A DNA stretch of 58,136 nucleotides from the NCBI GenBank assembly GCA_030539115.1, contig JAUNSR010000021.1:1-58136 (forward strand). The letters are read 5' to 3'. This document shows, one piece after another, positions 9,641 through 16,511 of the stretch (position 1 is the stretch's first letter; each line of letters starts with the position of its first letter). Position numbers and translations under genes: made by a program. The notes beneath the pieces were generated by a model that was given only the letters and a program-made list of their open reading frames with translations, was not told the origin of the DNA and did not search any database. This DNA comes from Bacteroidales bacterium (GTDB taxonomy: Bacteria > Bacteroidota > Bacteroidia > Bacteroidales > JAUNSR01).

Positions 9641-9677
9641 AAAAAAAAGCCCCAAAGATTATCTCTGAGACTTTTTT
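9641..9677 (-). terminator. Terminator of the rseC-rnf operon
   Basis: On the minus strand AAGTCTCAGAGA pairs with TCTTTGGGGCTT (three G-T wobbles, 3-nt loop), followed by a long T-run. It lies just past the rnfA stop. Confidence 0.75.
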
Positions 9678-9697
9678 GTATAATAAATTAATTGTCA

Positions 9698-10270
9698 TTA
9701 AGCAATACCTGAAAAGCCCATAAATGCCATTGCAAGCAATCCTGCAACTACAAGTGCTATCGGAGTACCTTTCATGCCTTTTGGAACATTCGCCAATGCA
9801 AGTTGTTCTCTTATCCCTGCAAACAGAACCATTGCAAGCATAAAACCAAGTGCTGTAGAAACAGCATATACAACTGATTGAAGCAGATTAAATTCCTTGT
9901 TTATTACAAGAATAGCTACGCCAAGTATGGCACAGTTGGTTGTAATAAGAGGAAGAAAAACTCCAAGAGCTTGATATAGTGATGGTGATACTTTTTTAAG
10001 GATAATTTCTACCATTTGTACAAGAGCGGCAATTACAAGGATAAATGAAATTGTTTGCATAAATCCAAGATTAAAAGCATCAAGAACAAATTTCTGAAGA
10101 AGATAAGTCACGATAGTGGCAATGGCCATTACAAAAGTAACTGCCATTCCCATTCCAAGGGCTGTACTAATTTTCTTTGATACTCCGAGAAATGGGCAGA
10201 TACCAAGAAATTGAGCCAAAACAATATTATTAACAAATACTGCGGCAATAAACATTAATAAATATTCCAT
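9698..10270 (-). CDS. rnfA: Rnf complex membrane subunit RnfA
   Basis: 190-aa polytopic membrane protein with about six transmembrane helices. It begins with [15 protein letters not shown] and contains GICPFLGV (Cys25) and TNCAILGV (Cys113). In Rnf/Nqr complexes these two cysteines, with the paired ones in RnfE, hold the intramembrane iron-sulfur cluster that relays electrons across the membrane. It is the last gene of the operon, 5 nt after rnfE and followed by the terminator. RnfA and RnfE are inverted-topology paralogues, and the order E-A here is the common one in Bacteroidota. Confidence 0.97.
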   Translation of the reverse strand: MEYLLMFIAAVFVNNIVLAQFLGICPFLGVSKKISTALGMGMAVTFVMAIATIVTYLLQKFVLDAFNLGFMQTISFILVIAALVQMVEIILKKVSPSLYQALGVFLPLITTNCAILGVAILVINKEFNLLQSVVYAVSTALGFMLAMVLFAGIREQLALANVPKGMKGTPIALVVAGLLAMAFMGFSGIA

Positions 10271-10275
10271 ATCTC

Positions 10276-10860
10276 TTATTTATTTTGAAGTTTATTTACT
10301 ATAGCAATCAAATAACCAAGCGCAATAAATGCGCCCGGAGCCAAAACAAAGATTAAAGCTCCATAATGTTCCGGGTAAATAGTAAGAGAAAATATCTTAC
10401 CTGTACCAAGAAATTCACGAACCGAACCAAGTATTGTAAGACCCAAGGTAAATCCGAGTCCCATACCTACACCATCAAGCATTGAATCAAATGGATTATT
10501 CTTTGCTGCAAAAGCCTCAGCACGTCCAAGAACTATACAGTTTACTACGATTAGAGGAATAAACAACCCCAAACTTTCAAACAAGGCAGGCAAATATGCC
10601 TCCATAAACATTTGAACTACTGTTACAAAAGTTGCGATTACAACAATAAAGGATGGTATTCGCACTTTGTCTGGTATTATATTCTTTATTAGTGAGATAA
10701 CAACGTTTGAGCAAATCAAGACAAAAGCTGTGGCAAGTCCCATACTCATACCATTTAAGGCAGATGAAGTTGTACCTAATGTTGGACACATACCAAGAAG
10801 AAGCACGAATGTGGGGTTTTCCTTGATAAGGCCGTTTAAAACAATTTTTAGTTTATTCAT
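10276..10860 (-). CDS. rnfE: Rnf complex membrane subunit RnfE
   Basis: 194 aa from the start [17 protein letters not shown] longer frame reaches 10947 but runs into rnfG, and the residues it adds do not resemble RnfE. The chosen ATG sits behind an unusually clear Shine-Dalgarno (GAGGAGGG) inside the end of rnfG, one base after the rnfG stop codon. About six membrane helices are visible. [10 protein letters not shown] (Cys25) and [14 protein letters not shown] (Cys108) supply the other two cluster ligands shared with RnfA. It takes part in ion-coupled electron transfer between ferredoxin and NAD. Confidence 0.96.
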   Translation of the reverse strand: MNKLKIVLNGLIKENPTFVLLLGMCPTLGTTSSALNGMSMGLATAFVLICSNVVISLIKNIIPDKVRIPSFIVVIATFVTVVQMFMEAYLPALFESLGLFIPLIVVNCIVLGRAEAFAAKNNPFDSMLDGVGMGLGFTLGLTILGSVREFLGTGKIFSLTIYPEHYGALIFVLAPGAFIALGYLIAIVNKLQNK

Positions 10861-10861
10861 A

Positions 10862-11488
10862 TTATTTGCCCTCCTCTTTTTTGTCAGTATTTTGATGAGT
10901 AGCTCCGCTATTTGCATCATTGGAATTAGAAAATGCATTATAAGCATTAGCTATTGCATTAAGAAAAGCTCTTGAAGAGATAGTTGCTGCAGTGATTGCA
11001 TCAACATCTCCGCCATCCTTACTTACCGTTAGATTGTCCTTAGATGGATTTTTCCCAAGAATGTTTCCTTTGTTGTGAAACCATTCAGGCATTTTAGATC
11101 CTAATCCCGGTGTTTCTGAGTGAGACAAAACAGTATATTCTTTAATAGTCCCGTCTTTATCAAAACCTGCCATAATTGATATAGGACCTCCAAATCCATT
11201 CTTTGTCATTGCCTGAACAGCTGCTCCAACCATTTCTCCATTTTTTGTTGCAGGAAAAATTATTGCCTCAGTGCCATCCTCCAAAGTAACTTTCCATTGA
11301 TCCTTTATAGGATTATTATCGTATTCTGGAGCTACTAATTTTATGGCATCCATCTGTTTAGAAAGTTTTGAAGCGCTTATGGCATCTTTTGTTACATCAC
11401 TAACGCCTCCAAGTATTGCGCCTGACAAACATGTAATTGATGTCAGCACAATAAGCATATTTTTAAATGAAGATTTAATCTTAGCCAT
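10862..11488 (-). CDS. rnfG: Rnf complex flavoprotein subunit RnfG
   Basis: 208 aa with one N-terminal transmembrane helix (about 10-30) and a periplasmic FMN-binding domain. The motif HSETPGLGSKM (123-133) is characteristic of RnfG/NqrC. The flavinylation site is DAITAATISS, with the acceptor expected at Thr169. The usual consensus is [ST]GAT, so the Gly is Ala here, the same change as in RnfD. A low-complexity Asn/Lys/Glu tail follows residue 185. The start overlaps the rnfD stop by 8 nt, which implies translational coupling. FMN would be attached by ApbE, which is not in the window. Confidence 0.95.
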   Translation of the reverse strand: MAKIKSSFKNMLIVLTSITCLSGAILGGVSDVTKDAISASKLSKQMDAIKLVAPEYDNNPIKDQWKVTLEDGTEAIIFPATKNGEMVGAAVQAMTKNGFGGPISIMAGFDKDGTIKEYTVLSHSETPGLGSKMPEWFHNKGNILGKNPSKDNLTVSKDGGDVDAITAATISSRAFLNAIANAYNAFSNSNDANSGATHQNTDKKEEGK

Positions 11489-12428
11489 TTTTTACAACCT
11501 CCCCAAAACGTTTAGGTTTAACAAAAGTATTAATAAGCGGAGTAAAGGCATTCATAATCAAAATAGCAAAAGACATACCTTCCGGATATACTCCAAACTT
11601 TCTGATTATAATTGTAAGACATCCTATTGCAACACCATATATTACCATCCCTCTTGTTGTCATTGGAGAAGTAACATAGTCTGTTGCCATAAATATAGCA
11701 CCCAACATAAGTCCACCTGCAAGAAGTTGTTCTATCGGATTTAATCCTGTTACGAATGACATTACAACAACTGCTACAAAAATCGATACTGGAATATGCC
11801 AAGTAATAATCTTCTTATACAACATAAATGAAAAACCCAAAAGAAGTGCTATTGCTGAAACTTCTCCTAATGAGCCGCCTGTCATTCCCAATAAAAGATC
11901 CTGAATCTGGAATGAATGATCAAGTCCAAATTTCATTTCTGCTAAAGGAGTAGCTGCTGTTACTGCATCTGTATAAGCTGTAAGTTGTCCAGGTTTAGGC
12001 CATGAAGTCATTTGAACAGGAAAAGATATCAAAAGAAATACACGACCAACCAATGCCGGATTAAAAATATTGTTTCCTAATCCACCAAAAGACAATTTTG
12101 CTACTGCAATTGCTACTAAAGCGCCTATAATAATTATCCATATTGGTAGATTTGATGGAAGATTAAAAGCTAATAGCACTCCTGTTAAAGCTGCCGACCC
12201 ATCCGTAATTGTAACTTTCTTTTTTAATATTATTGTCTGAATAAGATATTCAAAAAATATACATGATACAACAGAGGTTAGCGTTACAATGACTGCACCT
12301 AAGCCGAACACCCAAAAAGATATGCACAAAGCCGGTATCAAGGCAATGAGCACTCCATACATCGCTCCGCTTACGGTATTGCCGCTATGAACATGAGGTG
12401 AAAGTGAGACGTTTAATTTATTATTCAT
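11481..12428 (-). CDS. rnfD: Rnf complex membrane flavoprotein subunit RnfD
   Basis: 315 aa with about nine to ten transmembrane helices, homologous to NqrB. It begins with a short cytoplasmic stretch, VSLSPHVHSGNTV, typical of RnfD. LTGVLLAFNLPSNLP (81-95) and NNIFNPALVGRVFLL (119-133) are family signatures. The covalent FMN site is DAVTAATPLA with the acceptor at Thr160; again TAAT replaces the usual [ST]GAT. MATDYVTSPMT near the C-terminus is also conserved. It transfers electrons between RnfC/RnfG and the membrane clusters and takes part in ion translocation. It lies 30 nt after rnfC. Confidence 0.96.
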   Translation of the reverse strand: MNNKLNVSLSPHVHSGNTVSGAMYGVLIALIPALCISFWVFGLGAVIVTLTSVVSCIFFEYLIQTIILKKKVTITDGSAALTGVLLAFNLPSNLPIWIIIIGALVAIAVAKLSFGGLGNNIFNPALVGRVFLLISFPVQMTSWPKPGQLTAYTDAVTAATPLAEMKFGLDHSFQIQDLLLGMTGGSLGEVSAIALLLGFSFMLYKKIITWHIPVSIFVAVVVMSFVTGLNPIEQLLAGGLMLGAIFMATDYVTSPMTTRGMVIYGVAIGCLTIIIRKFGVYPEGMSFAILIMNAFTPLINTFVKPKRFGEVVKNG

Positions 12429-12458
12429 TTTATAATTATTTTACATCTGAAACTATTG

Positions 12459-13808
12459 TTATTTCTTTGGAGCATTTGCTGCAGCTCGTGCACGAATGAT
12501 TGCTCCTACTTTACCCTTTCCTAAACGAATATAATCTAACAAAGTACGATTTGATGGACAAGTAAAACTACATGATCCACATTCTATACAATCCATAATA
12601 TGATTGCTTTCTGCTTCATCGTACATTGCCAATTCGCTTACTCTCATCAGATAAGTCGGATTAAGTCCCATTGGACATGCACTTAAACATTTAGCACAAC
12701 GGATACAATCGCTCATCTCTTTTCTTCTTGCTTCGAGGTCTTTAATTACAAGTATTCCCGAACAACCCTTTACAACAACAGAATTAGTGTTTGGCATCGC
12801 TTTACCCATCATTGGACCACCTGAAATCACTTTTCCTGTATCTTCCGGTAGACCGCCTGCCTTTTCAATAAGCATATTCATTGGTGTCCCAACACGTGCC
12901 AATACGTTGATAGGATTTTTTACAGACTTACCTGTAACGGTTACCACACGTTCAAATAATGGCTTGTTTTTTTGCACTGCTTCATAAACTGCATAAGCTG
13001 TTCCTACATTTTGAACAACAGCACCAGTTGAGATAGGTAGTGCGCCGCTTGCTACTTGACGAGATATTACAGCATCAATAAGTTGCTTTTCACCTCCTTG
13101 AGGATATTTTACTTTTAGAGGTTGAACAGTGATTCCTTCATAAGATGCGGCAACATTACTCATAAGTTCAATTGCATCCTTTTTATTGTTTTCAATACCG
13201 ATAACAGCCTTATTTACGTTAACAGCTTTCATAAGTATTTGAACTCCAATCATAATTTGTTCAGCTTTTTCAAGCATTAGTTCATGGTCGGATGTAAGAT
13301 AGGGTTCACATTCTACACCGTTTATTACAATAACTTCAGCTTTAAAAGCTGGAGGAGGCATTAGCTTTACGTGTGTAGGAAATGTCGCACCGCCAAGTCC
13401 TACAATTCCACATTCCTTAATTTTGTCGATTATTTGTTTGGAATCAAGTTTTATCTCTTTTTCAATTGTTTCTGAGCGGTCAATTGTTTCTTCCCATTCA
13501 TCTCCTTGTACATCTATAATAATTGACGGGCGATTATTACCGGAGGCATCAGGAACATTGTCTATTTTAGCAACAGTTCCCGATACTGAAGAATGAATAT
13601 TAGCTGAAACAAATCCTGTAGCCTGAGCTATCAGTGTACCAACCTTTACAGTGTCACCTTTTTTCACTAAAGCAGTTGCAGGTGCGCCGATATGTTGACC
13701 AAGAGGAATACTTACCTGAGAGGGAAGCTCCATTTGCTCAATTTTTTTGTTGGCAGACAATTTATTTTCAGCGGGATGTACGCCCCCCAGACGAAATGTC
13801 TTTAACAT
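12459..13808 (-). CDS. rnfC: Rnf complex NADH-side subunit RnfC
   Basis: 449-aa peripheral subunit. It starts with the conserved FRLGGVHPAENK and has an early barrel-sandwich hybrid region (PLGQHIGAPATALVKKGDTV). The NAD/FMN-binding core contains GLGGATFPTHVK and the acidic INGVECEPYLTSDHELM. Two [4Fe-4S] ferredoxin-like motifs close the protein: Cys368, 371, 374 and 378, and Cys407, 410, 413 and 417. It passes electrons between NADH and the membrane subunits. The C-terminus stops soon after the second cluster, with no long Ala/Lys-rich extension as in gammaproteobacterial RnfC, giving the compact Bacteroidota form. Confidence 0.97.
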   Translation of the reverse strand: MLKTFRLGGVHPAENKLSANKKIEQMELPSQVSIPLGQHIGAPATALVKKGDTVKVGTLIAQATGFVSANIHSSVSGTVAKIDNVPDASGNNRPSIIIDVQGDEWEETIDRSETIEKEIKLDSKQIIDKIKECGIVGLGGATFPTHVKLMPPPAFKAEVIVINGVECEPYLTSDHELMLEKAEQIMIGVQILMKAVNVNKAVIGIENNKKDAIELMSNVAASYEGITVQPLKVKYPQGGEKQLIDAVISRQVASGALPISTGAVVQNVGTAYAVYEAVQKNKPLFERVVTVTGKSVKNPINVLARVGTPMNMLIEKAGGLPEDTGKVISGGPMMGKAMPNTNSVVVKGCSGILVIKDLEARRKEMSDCIRCAKCLSACPMGLNPTYLMRVSELAMYDEAESNHIMDCIECGSCSFTCPSNRTLLDYIRLGKGKVGAIIRARAAANAPKK

Positions 13809-13859
13809 AGTTATATCAGTTTTAATATTTATAACGAGTAATTAAGCTTTAGAAGCTTC

Positions 13860-14819
13860 TTAGTTTGAAGAATTCTCTGCTGATTGTTCAGAAGAAACTT
13901 TTGATTGAGCGTCCTTAATTGCAGTCGACTCATTAGAAACCTTTTTCTCTGAACCGGCAACTACCGTATTCTCACTTGGAGTTTCTGCAGGTTTCGGCTT
14001 TCTTGGAGGAAAATTAATGGCATGAATGGCTCCTGTAGGGCATACATCAACACATTTACGACAAAGTTTGCATTTGTTGTAGTCGATATATGCAAGATTG
14101 TTTTCAATGGTAATAGCATCGAAAGGACACTCCTTAGCGCATTTCCCACAACCGATACAAGCATTTGAGCAAGCTTTCTTTGCAGCAGCTCCTTTGTCCT
14201 TGTTTACACAACTGACAAATACACGGCGGTTGTTTTTGCCTTTAGCTCTCAGTTCAATGATAAATTTAGGGCAAGCCTTTACACAACTGCCGCAGGCAGT
14301 ACATTTTTCTTCATCAACGACAGGTAAGCCTGTTTCTTCGTTAATGTGAATTGCATCGAAAGAGCATGAAACTTCGCAGTCGCCAAATCCTAAGCAACCG
14401 AAAGAACATCCTGTTTCACCGGCAAAAGTATTTGAGGCAATAGCACAACTCTTTGCTCCATCATAAGAACTTGTCTTTGGACGAGCAGCGCATGTACCAT
14501 TACATCTCACTACTGCAACTTTTGGCTCAGATTCAACTACCTCTTTACCCAAAATTGAGGCTACTTTGCCCATAACAACAGCTCCACCTACGGGACAAAA
14601 AAGCCCCTCCAAAGAATCAGCTTTTACACATGCATCAGCAAATCCTTTACATCCCGGATAACCGCATCCACCACAATTGGCTTGTGGAAGTACTTGCTCA
14701 ACTTGCTCAATACGTGGGTCTTCATAGACATAAAATTTCTGTGCTACAAAATATAGTATCACAGCACCTATGGCTCCAATCACCCCCAACGTAATTAAAG
14801 CTATTAAAATCAAATTCAT
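13860..14819 (-). CDS. rnfB: Rnf complex ferredoxin-side iron-sulfur subunit RnfB
   Basis: 319 aa. One N-terminal membrane helix (about 3-26) anchors a cytoplasmic multi-cluster domain. The first motif, CGGCGYPGCKGFADAC (Cys49, 52, 57, with Cys75), is the RnfB-type [4Fe-4S] site. It is followed by a Cys-rich middle (GCSFGCLGFGDCEVSC) and three ferredoxin-like CxxCxxC motifs (CTACGSCVKACP, CIGCGKCAKECP, CKLCRKCVDVCP). It is the entry point for electrons from reduced ferredoxin. After residue 275 comes a low-complexity Ser/Glu/Lys tail with no recognised function. The start lies about 200 nt after rseC, and copy 1 of the 74-bp repeat sits in that gap. Confidence 0.97.
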   Translation of the reverse strand: MNLILIALITLGVIGAIGAVILYFVAQKFYVYEDPRIEQVEQVLPQANCGGCGYPGCKGFADACVKADSLEGLFCPVGGAVVMGKVASILGKEVVESEPKVAVVRCNGTCAARPKTSSYDGAKSCAIASNTFAGETGCSFGCLGFGDCEVSCSFDAIHINEETGLPVVDEEKCTACGSCVKACPKFIIELRAKGKNNRRVFVSCVNKDKGAAAKKACSNACIGCGKCAKECPFDAITIENNLAYIDYNKCKLCRKCVDVCPTGAIHAINFPPRKPKPAETPSENTVVAGSEKKVSNESTAIKDAQSKVSSEQSAENSSN

Positions 14820-14876
14820 AAGGTAATATGGTTAATAATTAATGTGTTCATTTGTATATAATTTATTTTTTAACAC

Positions 14877-14950
14877 TAAGGTACAAATGCGCCATTTATA
14901 TACCCTTTGTTTGGTATCTTAACTTTATGTGAGTTATGGCGATTTCATTT
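14877..14950. repeat. 74-bp structured intergenic repeat, copy 1 (upstream of rnfB)
   Basis: The segment aligns without gaps to 47305-47378. I count 68 of 74 identical positions, including exact blocks of 28 bp (left end) and 22 bp (right end). Weaker similarity extends left to 14847. It can fold as a three-way junction: CGCCAT 14890-14895 with ATGGCG 14936-14941 (extended by AAAT/ATTT), ATACC 14900-14904 with GGTAT 14913-14917, and CTTA 14918-14921 with TGAG 14930-14933. It sits between rseC and rnfB, antisense to the operon when read like copy 2. Confidence 0.85.
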
Positions 14951-15015
14951 ATAATCCTTTTTTGTGTTCTATCTTAATGCAAGATATGACATTGCATTTA
15001 TGTAAGTCCCTTTTA

Positions 15016-15426
15016 TTATTCCTTAATTGAAAAAACGAACCTCTGTTTCATGTTTTTGCGTAAGAAGAAAAGTATAATATAATATGGTATTAGCACTAAA
15101 AGTGAAAGGATTCCGGCCTTTAGTTCATCTTCGAAATAATCGATACTAAATATTAATGTTGACATCATCAATATAAATGGAATTACAAAGGCGAATCCAA
15201 CAGCCTGCCAACCCATAGAAGATGAACCTGCAATGGTTACATTATCACCAACTTTTAAATTTCCATTGTAAGTATCTATCTCTATAATCTTTTCAGCCAT
15301 ATCTGAGGCTGTACATGCTTTTTTTGCATGACAGGCAGCACATGCCGAATTCTGTATAATCATCACTTCAATGTGATCAGCATATATACGATGAACTATT
15401 CCTGCGTGTTCTATTGTTTTGCTCAT
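15016..15426 (-). CDS. rseC: RseC/MucC-family membrane protein
   Basis: 136 aa from MSKTIEHAGIVHRI; a seven-codon longer frame exists but adds an untypical leader. The N-terminal domain carries the Cys cluster NSACAACHAKKAC expected in RseC/MucC proteins. Two transmembrane helices follow (about 75-95 and 100-120), then a basic C-terminus. In enterobacteria RseC works with the Rsx (Rnf) complex to keep SoxR reduced and modulates RseA. In Bacteroidota it is the regular first gene of the rnf operon and its role is not proven. Here it precedes rnfB by 196 nt, behind a TATATTTG -7 box. Confidence 0.92.
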   Translation of the reverse strand: MSKTIEHAGIVHRIYADHIEVMIIQNSACAACHAKKACTASDMAEKIIEIDTYNGNLKVGDNVTIAGSSSMGWQAVGFAFVIPFILMMSTLIFSIDYFEDELKAGILSLLVLIPYYIILFFLRKNMKQRFVFSIKE

Positions 15427-15455
15427 TTTGTAATCTCTACATTGCAATTGACACG

Positions 15456-15489
15456 CAAATATATAGATTATTTGCTCTTACTATTCAAC
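15456..15489 (-). promoter_or_regulatory. Bacteroidota-type promoter of the rseC-rnf operon
   Basis: On the minus strand TATATTTG occupies 15463-15456 (-7 element, TAnnTTTG) and TGTTG-like bases near 15490-15486 may be the -33 element, with about 22 nt between. Transcription would start about 20-25 nt before the rseC ATG. Confidence 0.5.
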
Positions 15490-15608
15490 AGAGTCAGAAA
15501 AATATTATGTCAAATGTATATATATTTATAATTATCTTGGGTATTTATTTATTGCAGGCGGTTATAATAAATTCTTATTAAATAAATATATAGTTTTAGA
15601 GGAAAGTC

Positions 15609-16430
15609 TTATAAGAGATTATATCTGCTTTTTGTGTCTTTAAATTGTTTCGAATTAATTATTGTATCCAACCATGTGTTTATGCTGTCAAGTAAAACAA
15701 TCGACTGCTGTCTTAATGCCCACCCTCTGAACTGATTGAAACTTATTTCGGTGTCTATGTTAATGTTTGGATAAATTTCCTTCATTTTTTTTGCTGTAAA
15801 ATCATTGCAAATGGCATAATCTATTTCTCCTTTGGCAACCATAATTATCAATTGCTCTTCGCCATAGTTCAAATCTTCGATTATCTTTATTGAATCGGCT
15901 ATTTCAGTTTCAAGGTTCTTTATTCTAAATATTGCGCCGGAAGATTGTGGAACGTAAACTTTCTTGCCCGCCAACTCAAGTTGATTTTTAATCTCTGAGC
16001 TGTCTTTCTTATTAATTGAATTTCTCTGTACAAGAATTAACTTATTGACAATTAGAGGACGTGAAAAAGAAAAGCTGTTTTTCAATTCAGTAGTAATAGG
16101 AATATATCTGGCGACGATATCAAATTTCTTATCATTAAGACCTGTAAGTGACTGAGCTAAATTCATCTCAGGATATATTTCAACTTTCAATCCACTTATT
16201 TTTTCAATCCCTTTACATAGCTGGTATTGAACTCCGTCTATTGAATCGCCGGAAATAAAATAACTTGTGGCATTATACTCCATTGCGATTCTTAAGATTC
16301 CCTCTTCTTTTATTTCTTCAAAATCTCGAATCTCAGTTTCTTTTGATACAAGAAATATTTTAATAACCGCCATAATTAATAAAACTATGACAAGAAGAAC
16401 GCTATAAACAGAGATTAATTTTTTCTTCAT
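15609..16430 (-). CDS. Membrane-anchored periplasmic solute-binding (SBP_bac_3-type) protein
   Basis: 273 aa. One N-terminal membrane segment (about 8-27) is followed by a periplasmic-binding domain starting at EEIKEEGILRIAMEYNATSYF. The order of elements resembles family-3 solute-binding domains such as the N-terminal half of MltF: GVQYQLCKGIEKISGLKVEI, FDIVARYIPITTELK, FSRPLIVNKLILVQR, KKVYVPQSSG and GEIDYAICNDFTAKKM. No lytic transglycosylase domain follows and no ABC permease or ATPase is nearby, so it is not an ordinary uptake system. It lies 81 nt after the porin gene on the same strand. The pairing suggests a shared envelope role, but the ligand is unknown. Confidence 0.78.
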   Translation of the reverse strand: MKKKLISVYSVLLVIVLLIMAVIKIFLVSKETEIRDFEEIKEEGILRIAMEYNATSYFISGDSIDGVQYQLCKGIEKISGLKVEIYPEMNLAQSLTGLNDKKFDIVARYIPITTELKNSFSFSRPLIVNKLILVQRNSINKKDSSEIKNQLELAGKKVYVPQSSGAIFRIKNLETEIADSIKIIEDLNYGEEQLIIMVAKGEIDYAICNDFTAKKMKEIYPNINIDTEISFNQFRGWALRQQSIVLLDSINTWLDTIINSKQFKDTKSRYNLL

Positions 16431-16511
16431 GTAAGTTAAGTTAGCCGCAGTGATATAAATATTTATTACAATAATTATATTATTTCCTGTTTTTTAGGAT
16501 TTGGTATGATA

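Noticed and set aside
10861..10947. Longer RnfE start 29 codons upstream
   Set aside because: It would overlap most of the end of rnfG, and the added residues are unlike RnfE; the ATG at 10860 has a strong Shine-Dalgarno.
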